Shown piece by piece: positions 1-5,143 of a DNA stretch of 5,143 nt; positions within the stretch are counted from its first letter, which is position 1, and every line of letters starts with the position of its first letter. The DNA is from Clostridium sp. UBA6758 (GTDB taxonomy: Bacteria > Bacillota > Clostridia > Clostridiales > Clostridiaceae), in assembly GCA_002453475.1 (NCBI GenBank), contig DKGY01000055.1, positions 225-5,367 on the forward strand. The letters run 5' to 3'. A program made the position numbers and the translations under genes. Under the pieces are notes generated by a model, which made no database searches, was not told the DNA's origin, and worked only from the letters and a program-made list of their open reading frames with translations.

Positions 1-357
1 AAATCTATTTTCACTCATAATCTCAATACCATCTATTGGTTCAATGGCACGAATTAAGACGCCTTGAGGATCACCTTCAGTACCGGTTACTATATTCATG
101 CAGTTATACATTCCATATATTTTATATACATAAGCTATACCAGCGCTTTTAAATAAAGGTTCAGTTCTATGAGTTTTTTTATAATTATAGGCATGAGAAG
201 CTTTATCAATTTTACCTACATAAGCCTCGGTTTCTACAATTCTTCCAGTGAGTTTAAATCCCATATAGTTTCTTACTAGTATTTTACCTAGTAGGTCTTC
301 AGCAACTTTTCTTGCATCTCTTTGAAAAAAGCCAAGGGAAAGAGTATTTAATTTCAT
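1..357 (-). CDS. DNA-3-methyladenine glycosylase, AAG/MPG family (partial, C-terminus beyond left edge)
   Basis: This is a base-excision-repair enzyme that removes alkylated purines (3-methyladenine, and in some members hypoxanthine) by cleaving the N-glycosidic bond, in the cytoplasm. Only the first 119 residues are visible; the family is usually about 200 residues, so the window edge cuts it and it shows no sign of being broken. The match to the AAG fold is clear: [10 protein letters not shown] at 39-48, then DKASHAY at 51-57, [11 protein letters not shown] at 80-90, and GVLIRAIEP at 99-107. By alignment to human AAG, Glu44 is the catalytic base (E125), Tyr46 and His55 line the base pocket (Y127, H136), Tyr81 is the intercalating tyrosine (Y162), Asn88 is N169 and Arg103 is R182. 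All are present, so the visible part looks active. The ATG at 357 is preceded by GGAGGA with a 5-nt gap. The gene is divergent from the dehydrogenase at 613. The family assignment is firm; substrate range cannot be read from the sequence. Confidence 0.93.
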   Translation of the reverse strand, partial: MKLNTLSLGFFQRDARKVAEDLLGKILVRNYMGFKLTGRIVETEAYVGKIDKASHAYNYKKTHRTEPLFKSAGIAYVYKIYGMYNCMNIVTGTEGDPQGVLIRAIEPIDGIEIMSENRF

Positions 358-439
358 AAGTATCCTCCAAATATTTTTACAAATAAAATATTTAATCTTT
401 TATAGTATATAGTTTAGTTTAAATATGTTTATATTATTT

Positions 440-469
440 GTTATATATAGATAATTTTAAACCTGTAAA
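440..469 (-). promoter_or_regulatory. Candidate promoter for the glycosylase gene
   Basis: On the minus strand TTTACA (464-469, 5 of 6 to the -35 consensus) is followed after 18 nt by TATAAC (440-445, 5 of 6 to the -10). A start near 433 would leave a leader of about 75 nt. The region is so AT-rich that other -10-like hexamers exist nearer the gene, for example around 400-407, so this is a best guess. Confidence 0.4.
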
Positions 470-497
470 AATAAAGTATCTAGTAATTTTATATGGA

Positions 498-527
498 TTG
501 AATTAAAATTTAAACTAATAATATAAA
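498..527 (+). promoter_or_regulatory. Candidate promoter for the short-chain dehydrogenase gene
   Basis: TTGAAT (498-503) and TATAAA (522-527) are separated by 18 nt, a reasonable vegetative sigma-factor pair. Transcription would begin near 534, leaving a leader of about 80 nt that contains the palindrome at 559-593. A second possibility is a -10 inside the palindrome itself (TATACT 573-578 or TATAGT 581-586), but neither has a good -35. Confidence 0.4.
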
Positions 528-558
528 ATCTGCATTATTAATCTATATTAAAAAATAT

Positions 559-593
559 ACTTTAAACTATCTTATACTAATATAGTCTAAAGT
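559..593. promoter_or_regulatory. 35-bp interrupted palindrome, candidate operator or leader hairpin
   Basis: Arms 559-574 and 578-593 pair at 14 of 16 positions around a 3-nt centre; the only mismatches are 565/587 and 571/581. It lies 5 nt before the AGGAGG (599-604) of the dehydrogenase gene. There is no T-run after it, so it is not an intrinsic terminator. It fits a dimeric repressor site or an RNA hairpin next to the ribosome site. The regulator is unknown. Confidence 0.5.
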
Positions 594-612
594 TTACTAG
601 GAGGATTTACAA

Positions 613-1401
613 GTGAAAAATAAAAGTGAAACAGTATTAATTACTGGAGCTTCATCAGGAATTGGATATGAACTTAGCAAAATATTTGCTAAAAATCACT
701 ATAATCTAATTTTAGTTGCTAGAAGAGTTGAAGAGTTAAATAGGATTAAAGATGAGTTATCAAAGATTTATGGAGTAGAAGTAATTATAATTCAAAAAGA
801 TTTATCAAAATCTCATAGTGGCAATGCAGTTTTTCATGAAATTATGAATTTAAATATAAAAATAGATATTCTAGTAAATAATGCTGGGGTGGGTTATTGT
901 GGTCTCTTTCATGAAATTAATATGGAGGATCATAGTTTAGTAATAGGAACAAATATGGTCGCTTTAACGGAGCTTACATATTTAATTTCTAATCATATGA
1001 TTGAAAATGGACAGGGAAAAATTCTCAATGTAGCATCTACGGGTGCTTATCAACCGGGACCTTATACTGCAGTATATTATGCATCAAAAGCTTATGTATT
1101 GTCTTTAACAGAAGCTTTATCAATTGAACTGAAGAAGCATAATGTTCAGGTAAGTGGACTTTGTCCAGGAACTACGAAAACGGATTTTCATAAAAGAGCT
1201 GGTAAAGGAGAATTAAGAGGAGCTATGTCGTCTAAATTAGTAGCTGAAATAGGCTATAAAGAGTTTATGAAAGGAAGAGGTATAATTATACCTGGAATTA
1301 AAAATAAAATAGCTATAGGAATATCTAAAATTTTTCCCAGAAAATTATTAGGAAAAATCGTGGGATATATTCAAAATTCAGCTATTTTACCTAATAAGTA
1401 A
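613..1401 (+). CDS. Short-chain dehydrogenase/reductase (SDR), classical type, DltE/COG0300-like
   Basis: This is a cytoplasmic NAD(P)-dependent oxidoreductase of 262 residues, a normal length for classical SDRs. The Rossmann cofactor motif TGASSGIG is at 11-18 and ILVNNAG at 86-92. The catalytic tetrad is Asn114, Ser142, Tyr155 and Lys159 (Tyr155 and Lys159 form the YxxxK motif), followed by the usual PG at 185-186. The Arg-Arg pair at 37-38 after the second beta strand favours NADP(H) over NAD(H); this is an inference. The C-terminal 40 residues are basic and hydrophobic (IIIPGIKNKIAIG, then IFPRKLLGKIVGY), as in many COG0300 members, and could sit against a membrane. The start is GTG at 613, set by AGGAGG at 599-604 with an 8-nt gap. 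No terminator follows, so it may be co-transcribed with the chemoreceptor gene. The substrate (a keto or hydroxy compound) cannot be told from sequence or neighbours. Confidence 0.92.
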   Translation: MKNKSETVLITGASSGIGYELSKIFAKNHYNLILVARRVEELNRIKDELSKIYGVEVIIIQKDLSKSHSGNAVFHEIMNLNIKIDILVNNAGVGYCGLFHEINMEDHSLVIGTNMVALTELTYLISNHMIENGQGKILNVASTGAYQPGPYTAVYYASKAYVLSLTEALSIELKKHNVQVSGLCPGTTKTDFHKRAGKGELRGAMSSKLVAEIGYKEFMKGRGIIIPGIKNKIAIGISKIFPRKLLGKIVGYIQNSAILPNK

Positions 1402-1420
1402 TATTTTTGTATGAAATGTA

Positions 1421-1448
1421 TTGATAATAATGTATAATTATATATTAT
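1421..1448 (+). promoter_or_regulatory. Candidate promoter for the chemoreceptor gene
   Basis: TTGATA (1421-1426, 5 of 6) is followed after 16 nt by TATTAT (1443-1448, 5 of 6). A perfect TATAAT also lies at 1433-1438 but lacks a well-spaced -35. An 8-bp inverted repeat, TATGAAAT (1410-1417) and ATTTCATA (1458-1465), flanks the site. The chemoreceptor could therefore be transcribed separately from the dehydrogenase. Confidence 0.4.
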
Positions 1449-1481
1449 ATGGTTTAAATTTCATATAGAGGGGGTAAAAAT

Positions 1482-3035
1482 TTGAAAACATACGGTGTAT
1501 TTTGGGGTATAATATTCATTCTTATTATAATTTTAATCATGGTTTCTATATTTAGTAGAAGAATTAAAAGCTCTATAGGAAGACTAACTAATGAAATGGG
1601 GAAAATTGCTCAAGGTGATTTAACAAAGAAACTAAAGGAGAATAGAATTAAAATAATAAAAGAACTAATTATTTATTCCAATGATTTTATGGTAAAGGTT
1701 AGAAGACTTATAGGAAAATCTACAGAAATTAGTGATAGAATACTTATAAATTGTAATGTGTTAGATGAAGATATGAAAAATATGGAATTACATGTAGTTG
1801 AAAACGTGGAATCTATAACCACAATATGTGATGATATGAACAGTCAGGTTGATAAATTTGTATCTGTTAGAAGTGATATAGAAAATATTGTTTTAAACCA
1901 TGGAATTATGGCTAGAAATTCTCATAGCGTAGAAAAAACAGCTATGTCAATGATGGAATCTGTAAGTGAAAGTAAGAGTGAGTTTGATAAACTTATTAAT
2001 AAGATGGAAAAATCACTATCTTTGGAAAAGGAACTATCTCTTAGGTTAAAAGACTTAGAAATTGGTGCGCAAAAAATTCAAGATATATCTGATACTGTAA
2101 AAGAAATAAGTGGTACTACTAATTTACTATCTTTAAATGCTTCCATAGAAGCTGCGAGGGCAGGAGAAGCAGGGAGAGGTTTTTCAGTAGTAGCTGAGGA
2201 GATAAGAAAATTGGCAGAAATGTCATCTGTACAAGCTGATGAAATTCAAAAAATAACAGATAAGGTACAAAAGGATATTTATGAATTTGGATCTATTATG
2301 GAGGAAGACTTATCGGTTATAAAAGAATCTATCTCATACTCTAAGGAAAATAGTGAAAATTTTCAATCTATATCTAAGGAGAGTTTGAATACATTAAAAT
2401 CTATACAAGAAATAAATAAAGCTATTGAGGAACAAAGCATAAATTTAAGAAATATAGAGCTCTCTATAAATAGTATTTCTAGTTTTGTTTCTAAAACTAC
2501 CATTCATGTCCAAAATACAGCAGAAAGTTCTAAGGATCAACTTAAGGTAGTAAAGCGTGTATCAGATAATATTAAAGAAGTAGTAAATATGAATAAGGAT
2601 ATGAAGCTAGTAATATCATCTTTTGCACAAAATTATGTTTTAGATGAAGATACTGAAAAATATATAAATAATGCGAAGAATATTTTAAATAGTGTTGCAA
2701 AAGAGGGAGCAATAATATCTTTAGAAGAAACTAAGTGTAATAAAGCTCTAAAGGAGTTTGTAAAGAAATATCCATTCTTTTATCTGCTTTCAGTTATGGA
2801 TATAAATGGAGATACTAAGGGAATAACTCTAGAGGGAAGTAGAGAAGAGTTATATTGCAATTATTCTCATAGACCTTACTTTAAAGAAGCCATTAAAGGC
2901 TTAGTGTATAAGTCAGAACCTTATATATCTTCTGATACTGATGGATATTGTATAGCTCTTTCAGTACCTATAAAAAACCATATTGGACAAGTAGTAGGTA
3001 TTGTAATGGGAGATTTAGTATTAGAAAAAAATTAA
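1482..3035 (+). CDS. Methyl-accepting chemotaxis protein with one membrane anchor and a C-terminal Cache-like domain
   Basis: This is a chemoreceptor-type signalling protein of 517 residues, expected to control the CheA kinase through CheW. One membrane helix (about 5-24) is followed by SRRIK, so the rest should be cytoplasmic. A HAMP-like linker runs about 25-77 ([11 protein letters not shown] at 41-51). A long coiled coil then carries the hairpin tip at about 209-246 ([33 protein letters not shown]), which is well conserved except that the usual Gln before TNLL is Thr212. Each arm is about 150-160 residues, suggesting the 44-heptad class. There is no extracellular domain. Residues about 393-517 instead resemble a Cache/PDC sensor: [12 protein letters not shown] at 462-473, SEPYISS at 478-484, SVPIK at 494-498 and VVGIVMGDL at 504-512. 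No hydrophobic segment precedes this part, so it should be cytoplasmic. There is no C-terminal CheR-tethering pentapeptide. The TTG start at 1482 is set by GAGGGGG at 1468-1474, 7 nt away. The ligand is unknown. Confidence 0.9.
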   Translation: MKTYGVFWGIIFILIIILIMVSIFSRRIKSSIGRLTNEMGKIAQGDLTKKLKENRIKIIKELIIYSNDFMVKVRRLIGKSTEISDRILINCNVLDEDMKNMELHVVENVESITTICDDMNSQVDKFVSVRSDIENIVLNHGIMARNSHSVEKTAMSMMESVSESKSEFDKLINKMEKSLSLEKELSLRLKDLEIGAQKIQDISDTVKEISGTTNLLSLNASIEAARAGEAGRGFSVVAEEIRKLAEMSSVQADEIQKITDKVQKDIYEFGSIMEEDLSVIKESISYSKENSENFQSISKESLNTLKSIQEINKAIEEQSINLRNIELSINSISSFVSKTTIHVQNTAESSKDQLKVVKRVSDNIKEVVNMNKDMKLVISSFAQNYVLDEDTEKYINNAKNILNSVAKEGAIISLEETKCNKALKEFVKKYPFFYLLSVMDINGDTKGITLEGSREELYCNYSHRPYFKEAIKGLVYKSEPYISSDTDGYCIALSVPIKNHIGQVVGIVMGDLVLEKN

Positions 3036-3080
3036 AATAAAGCTATCTTAGATTACTAAGATAGCTTTATTTTAGTTTTT
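3034..3080. terminator. Bidirectional intrinsic terminator between convergent genes
   Basis: A perfect 18-bp stem (3034-3051 with 3056-3073) closes a 4-nt loop (ATTA). To the right the stem ends in TTTATTTT followed by AGTTTTT; on the minus strand it ends in TTTATTTT followed by AATTTTTTT. It can therefore stop both the chemoreceptor transcript and the TSCPD transcript. Its left arm shares two bases with the chemoreceptor stop codon, and the right-hand T-run overlaps the stop codon of the TSCPD gene. Confidence 0.9.
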
Positions 3081-3324
3081 AGTTTTTAGCTTTAAATATT
3101 TCTAAAGCTTTTGCTAATTGATCAGGGCAGGAAGTATCTTTTGAACCACAATGAATTCCTTTGAGTCTTAATATAACTTCATCAATATCCATACCTTCTA
3201 CTAAACTAGCAATACCTAATAGATTACCATCGCAACCTCTTACAAAGTTTACATTTCTTATTTTATTATCAACTACGTCAAAGTTAATTTCCTTTGAACA
3301 AACTCCTGAAGTAACAAATTTCAT
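3079..3324 (-). CDS. Stand-alone TSCPD-domain protein, TIGR03905 type
   Basis: This is an 81-residue soluble protein that is almost entirely one TSCPD domain. That domain is otherwise known as the C-terminal module of B12-dependent (class II) ribonucleotide reductases; the role of the free-standing version is not established. The signature TSCPDQLAKAL is at 64-74, and the N-terminal TSGVCSKEINFDV (5-17) and GCDGNLLGI (30-38) are typical of the short clostridial family. Four cysteines (9, 31, 59, 66) could bind a metal such as zinc or form a redox pair; this is inferred from their spacing and conservation in the family as I recall it. The ATG at 3324 follows AGGAGG (3334-3339) with a 9-nt gap. 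It has its own promoter and a strong terminator, so it is probably a single-gene unit even though the acyltransferase gene lies upstream on the same strand. An overlapping rightward reading frame across its start is a shadow. Confidence 0.9.
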   Translation of the reverse strand: MKFVTSGVCSKEINFDVVDNKIRNVNFVRGCDGNLLGIASLVEGMDIDEVILRLKGIHCGSKDTSCPDQLAKALEIFKAKN

Positions 3325-3361
3325 TTATTACGCCCTCCTATGCAAACTAACATACTATTAG

Positions 3362-3390
3362 ATAATACTGTAATATGGTTAATATTTCAA
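3362..3390 (-). promoter_or_regulatory. Promoter of the TSCPD gene
   Basis: On the minus strand TTGAAA (3385-3390) and TATTAT (3362-3367) are exactly 17 nt apart, the best-spaced -35/-10 pair in the window. The predicted start near 3355 leaves a leader of about 30 nt with the ribosome site at 3334-3339. Confidence 0.6.
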
Positions 3391-3400
3391 TAATAACAAA

Positions 3401-3417
3401 TGATTATTTTATAATCA
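3401..3417. repeat. AT-rich palindrome upstream of the TSCPD promoter
   Basis: TGATTAT (3401-3407) and ATAATCA (3411-3417) form a perfect 7-bp inverted repeat around TTT. A second pair, ATTTCAA (3384-3390, overlapping the -35) and TTGAAAT (3429-3435), is centred within half a base of it. It could be an operator, or a weak 3' end for the acyltransferase transcript; with one G-C pair per arm it would be a poor terminator. Confidence 0.35.
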
Positions 3418-3452
3418 AATAGATGATTTTGAAATAATTAAAAAATTTTAAG

Positions 3453-4172
3453 CTAATTAGGAAGTTTACTAGCTATTATTTCTTTAACCATATCAGGAAG
3501 TTTTTCTTGTTCTTCTTTAGATAAATTTTTAGTTTCAATAGGAGGATGAATAAATAACTCTACATTAGCAGCCTTAATTCTATTGTTATTAGCTTCCATA
3601 AGTTTATAGGAACCATTTATAGTTATAGGTACAATAGGTGCATTAGACTTAGTTGCTAATTTAAAACTACCAGATTTAAATTCACCTAGAGGACCACCTT
3701 TACTTCTAGTACCTTCTGGAAATATAACTAGTGAATGTCCTTCTTTAATTATTTTTACACCTTCAATTATAGCAGCAGCAGATTTTCTAAGGTTACTTCT
3801 ATCCATGAATACACAGTGAATATATTGCATCCAAGTTCTAACTATTGGTATTTTTAAAGTTTCTATTTTAGCAATGAAACCTTTAGGCTTATTAATATAA
3901 CTCATTAATAGTGGAATATCAAAATTTCCTTGATGGTTACTAATAAATACCACAGGAACATTATTTGGAATATTTTCTTTTCCATAAACAGATACTGTTG
4001 CTCCACTATATTTAAGCTGGGACATAGCCCACTTTGAGGTTACTTTATGTATATAAGCTTCTTTTTCTTCAATTTTTCCTTGTTTCTCTAAAGAATTAAC
4101 TTTATACATTGGTCCAATTTTGGTTAAAAGACTAATGGCAAAATGACCAAACCATATAATTACTCTTAACAT
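3453..4172 (-). CDS. plsC: 1-acyl-sn-glycerol-3-phosphate acyltransferase (PlsC/LPLAT family)
   Basis: This enzyme adds the second acyl chain to lysophosphatidic acid to make phosphatidic acid, the precursor of membrane phospholipids, at the inner face of the membrane. At 239 residues it has the usual length. The acyltransferase motifs are in order: NHQGNFD at 79-85 (NHx4D variant; His80 and Asp85 form the catalytic pair), the FMDR block at 122-125, FPEGTRS at 151-157 (glycerol-phosphate binding), and APIVPITI at 178-185. A hydrophobic N-terminal stretch (about 3-20) and the KIETLKIPIVRTWMQYIHCV segment (102-121) probably hold it to the membrane. The ATG at 4172 follows TGGAGGA (GGAGGA at 4179-4184) with a 6-nt gap. 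The stop is TAG. No strong terminator follows, so some read-through into the TSCPD gene is possible. Related LPLAT enzymes acting on other lysolipids cannot be excluded. Confidence 0.9.
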   Translation of the reverse strand: MLRVIIWFGHFAISLLTKIGPMYKVNSLEKQGKIEEKEAYIHKVTSKWAMSQLKYSGATVSVYGKENIPNNVPVVFISNHQGNFDIPLLMSYINKPKGFIAKIETLKIPIVRTWMQYIHCVFMDRSNLRKSAAAIIEGVKIIKEGHSLVIFPEGTRSKGGPLGEFKSGSFKLATKSNAPIVPITINGSYKLMEANNNRIKAANVELFIHPPIETKNLSKEEQEKLPDMVKEIIASKLPN

Positions 4173-4206
4173 AATAAATCCTCCATCATAGTAATGTATA
4201 TTAGTA

Positions 4207-4212
4207 ATTATA
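4207..4212 (-). promoter_or_regulatory. Candidate -10 element for plsC
   Basis: A perfect TATAAT lies on the minus strand about 35 nt before the plsC start codon. The hexamer 17 nt upstream (TTTATT, 4230-4235) is a poor -35, so promoter strength or the need for an activator is uncertain. Confidence 0.35.
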
Positions 4213-4316
4213 GTACAGAGTTATAATTTAATAAAGAATAAAAGCTCTATAATAAGGATAATATAAAATTTTAGTCTATTATTAAATAAAAGTTCAAACA
4301 ATTCCTATGAAGAAAG

Positions 4317-4325
4317 TGGTATAAT
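4317..4325 (+). promoter_or_regulatory. Extended -10 promoter of the small membrane-protein gene
   Basis: TGGTATAAT is a perfect extended -10 (TGnTATAAT). No good -35 is visible at 16-18 nt (the nearest is TTCAAA at 4293-4298, 21 nt away), which extended -10 promoters can tolerate. The predicted start near 4332 gives a leader of about 30 nt. Confidence 0.6.
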
Positions 4326-4350
4326 CCAATATAAGATAGTATAGTATAGA

Positions 4351-4360
4351 AAGGGTGATA
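4351..4360 (+). promoter_or_regulatory. Ribosome binding site that fixes the GTG start at 4364
   Basis: AAGGGTGATA matches the 3' part of the AAAGGAGGTGAT consensus. It ends 3 nt before the GTG at 4364. The in-frame GTG at 4355 lies inside this site and has no Shine-Dalgarno sequence of its own upstream, so the shorter start is preferred. Confidence 0.6.
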
Positions 4361-4363
4361 TCT

Positions 4364-4537
4364 GTGGGTTTAAAAGATATAGACATAAAGAAAAAATTTA
4401 AAAATCTTGAATTAGAGCAGTTAGAAAAACATAGTGAAAAATTATCTTCAGCATTAGTTGTAGGTGTAGTTATTGGTGCTATTGGAATTGGATACAAGGT
4501 TACTAAAACTATCATGAAGGTAAAAGGCAAAAAATAG
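4364..4537 (+). CDS. Small single-span membrane protein, 57 residues, function unknown
   Basis: I do not recognise this protein. From GTG 4364 it is 57 residues (60 if the GTG at 4355 were used). Residues 1-29 are highly charged and likely helical (KDIDIKKKFKNLELEQLEKH), about 30-44 form a short hydrophobic span rich in glycine (Gly34, Gly38, Gly41, Gly43, including a GxxxG packing motif), and the C-terminus is basic (KVTKTIMKVKGKK). This suggests a small bitopic membrane protein that may self-associate. A perfect extended -10 promoter, a ribosome site and a shared terminator downstream argue that it is a real gene. It stands alone, divergent from plsC and convergent with the hydrolase. The size and charge resemble type I toxin peptides, but I see no convincing antisense RNA. 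The longer reading frame on the opposite strand (4294-4674) has no recognisable domain and no ribosome site, and I take it as a shadow. Confidence 0.65.
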   Translation: MGLKDIDIKKKFKNLELEQLEKHSEKLSSALVVGVVIGAIGIGYKVTKTIMKVKGKK

Positions 4538-4649
4538 TGCGGTTTAGTATACATAAAATTTAAGTATAAGAATTTAGATCTTATAGGATGTGAATTTAAT
4601 GTATTATATATTAAAATAAATGGTATAAATATAGTTAGATATATAGAGT

Positions 4650-4685
4650 AATAAAAATGAGTGGTCAATGCCACTCATTTTTATT
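4650..4685. terminator. Bidirectional intrinsic terminator between the small gene and the hydrolase
   Basis: A perfect 15-bp stem (4650-4664 with 4671-4685) with a GAGTGG/CCACTC core closes a 6-nt loop (TCAATG). It is followed by a T-rich tail in each direction (ATTTTTATTT rightward, ATTTTTATT leftward). It touches the stop codon of the hydrolase gene by one base. The 112 bp between the small gene and this hairpin hold nothing else that I can support. Confidence 0.85.
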
Positions 4686-5143
4686 TACAAATAAGTTTCA
4701 AACCATTTAAGAGCTTCAGAAACTATAGCCTCTGTTATATAGTGGTTTAGTCTGTCATAGGTTTTCATATCCACTAAATCTTTGTTTTGGTAATGTTCTT
4801 TTATTGCGTTAAAGAATGCAAGCTCACTTTTTATTGGTACTAAAACATCTTTATCGCCATGAAGTAAAAGAAGGGGGATATTATTAAAATTATTAATATT
4901 ATTAATAGGACTAAATGAAGAGAGTTCATTTAAACTTTTATCTATATAATCCTTATTTTCTTTATACTGATCTCCAACTATCTCTAAAGTTGCTTCCACC
5001 CATGCTCCGGAGCTATTCATTATTACTCCAGCCTTAATGCATTTATTATGAGCAATAATACCGGAAGTAATCATTCCTCCCATGGAATGACCAGAAACTC
5101 CAATTCTTTGTTCATCTATGTTGTAGTTAGATTTAATATAATC
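4685..5143 (-). CDS. Alpha/beta hydrolase, prolyl-oligopeptidase/esterase-like (partial, N-terminus beyond right edge)
   Basis: The C-terminal 152 codons of a serine hydrolase are visible. The reading frame is open to the right edge, so the true start lies outside the window; the internal ATG at 5083 is part of the nucleophile motif and is not a start. In visible numbering, the nucleophile elbow GHSMGG is at 18-23 with Ser20. The acid is Asp99 in LLLHGDKDVLVP (92-103), and the base is His134 in RLNHYITEA. The triad is therefore complete and the enzyme is probably active. Its likely role is hydrolysis of an ester or small peptide; the HGxxDxxVP form and the length are similar to Bacillus YitV-like esterases, but the substrate cannot be named. 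There is no membrane span in the visible part. An asparagine-rich stretch (NNINNFNN) precedes the strand leading to the Asp. The gene ends at the shared terminator. Confidence 0.87.
   Translation of the reverse strand, partial: DYIKSNYNIDEQRIGVSGHSMGGMITSGIIAHNKCIKAGVIMNSSGAWVEATLEIVGDQYKENKDYIDKSLNELSSFSPINNINNFNNIPLLLLHGDKDVLVPIKSELAFFNAIKEHYQNKDLVDMKTYDRLNHYITEAIVSEALKWFETYL

Larger units (their letters stand above)
415..591. repeat. Repeated TTTAAACTA motif in the divergent intergenic region
   Basis: TTTAAACTA occurs exactly at 509-517 and 561-569 (+), and at 415-423 on the minus strand. One-mismatch copies are at 456-464 (+) and at 583-591 (minus, the right arm of the palindrome). The forward copies at 456, 509 and 561 are 53 and 52 bp apart, close to five DNA turns. 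Chance matches are easy in AT-rich DNA, so the function is only suggested. Confidence 0.35.

Noticed and set aside
3161..3361. A 66-codon rightward reading frame.
   Set aside because: It is antisense to the well-supported TSCPD gene, and shows no domain or ribosome site.
613..4172. A lipid-related cluster joining the dehydrogenase with plsC.
   Set aside because: The genes are on opposite strands, separated by a chemoreceptor and a strong terminator; nothing in the sequence ties the dehydrogenase to lipid synthesis.
4563..4594. Possible antisense promoter (TTCACA 4589-4594, TATACT 4563-4568 on the minus strand) that would give the small membrane protein a type I antitoxin RNA.
   Set aside because: The spacer is 20 nt and no terminator for such an RNA is visible, so the toxin-antitoxin reading is not supported.
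4621..4629. TGGTATAAA, an extended -10-like sequence on the plus strand just before the terminator.
   Set aside because: It has no -35, and would yield only a transcript of about 50 nt made of the terminator hairpin.
4294..4674. A 126-codon leftward reading frame with several hydrophobic segments.
   Set aside because: It lies over the small rightward gene, its promoter and the spacer after it, has no ribosome site or known motif, and its hydrophobicity comes from reading AT-rich DNA on the opposite strand.
5081..5083. Hydrolase gene beginning at the ATG at 5083.
   Set aside because: This Met is the residue after the nucleophile Ser in GHSMGG; the frame stays open with conserved residues to the right edge, so the gene begins outside the window.

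Overview
The window is very AT-rich, with strong AGGAGG-type ribosome sites, GTG and TTG starts, and protein families typical of anaerobic Firmicutes (a TIGR03905-type TSCPD protein, a Gram-positive-style chemoreceptor). It looks like ordinary chromosome of a Clostridium-like bacterium. I see no tRNA, rRNA, insertion sequence, phage gene or CRISPR array.

Layout from left to right: (1) the N-terminal 119 codons of an AAG/MPG-family 3-methyladenine DNA glycosylase, reading leftward off the window. (2) A 255-bp divergent intergenic region with a promoter candidate on each strand, a 35-bp near-perfect palindrome and several copies of a TTTAAACTA motif. (3) A short-chain dehydrogenase/reductase (GTG start), followed 80 bp later on the same strand by (4) a membrane-anchored methyl-accepting chemotaxis protein (TTG start). 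This receptor has no extracellular sensor; a Cache-like domain sits at its C-terminus, after the signalling hairpin. (5) A perfect 18-bp hairpin that should terminate transcription from both sides. (6) Two leftward genes, a stand-alone TSCPD protein with its own good promoter and, upstream of it, a PlsC-type acyltransferase. (7) A rightward gene for a 57-residue single-span membrane protein with a clear extended -10 promoter. (8) A second bidirectional terminator, then (9) the C-terminal 152 codons of an alpha/beta hydrolase, cut by the right edge.

The genes do not form one pathway: DNA repair, redox, chemosensing, phospholipid synthesis and a hydrolase sit side by side in short one- or two-gene units separated by divergent promoters and shared terminators. 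I did not find a convincing new multi-gene system. The items most worth a second look are the inverted domain order of the chemoreceptor, the palindrome and repeated motif upstream of the dehydrogenase, and the unrecognised small membrane protein.
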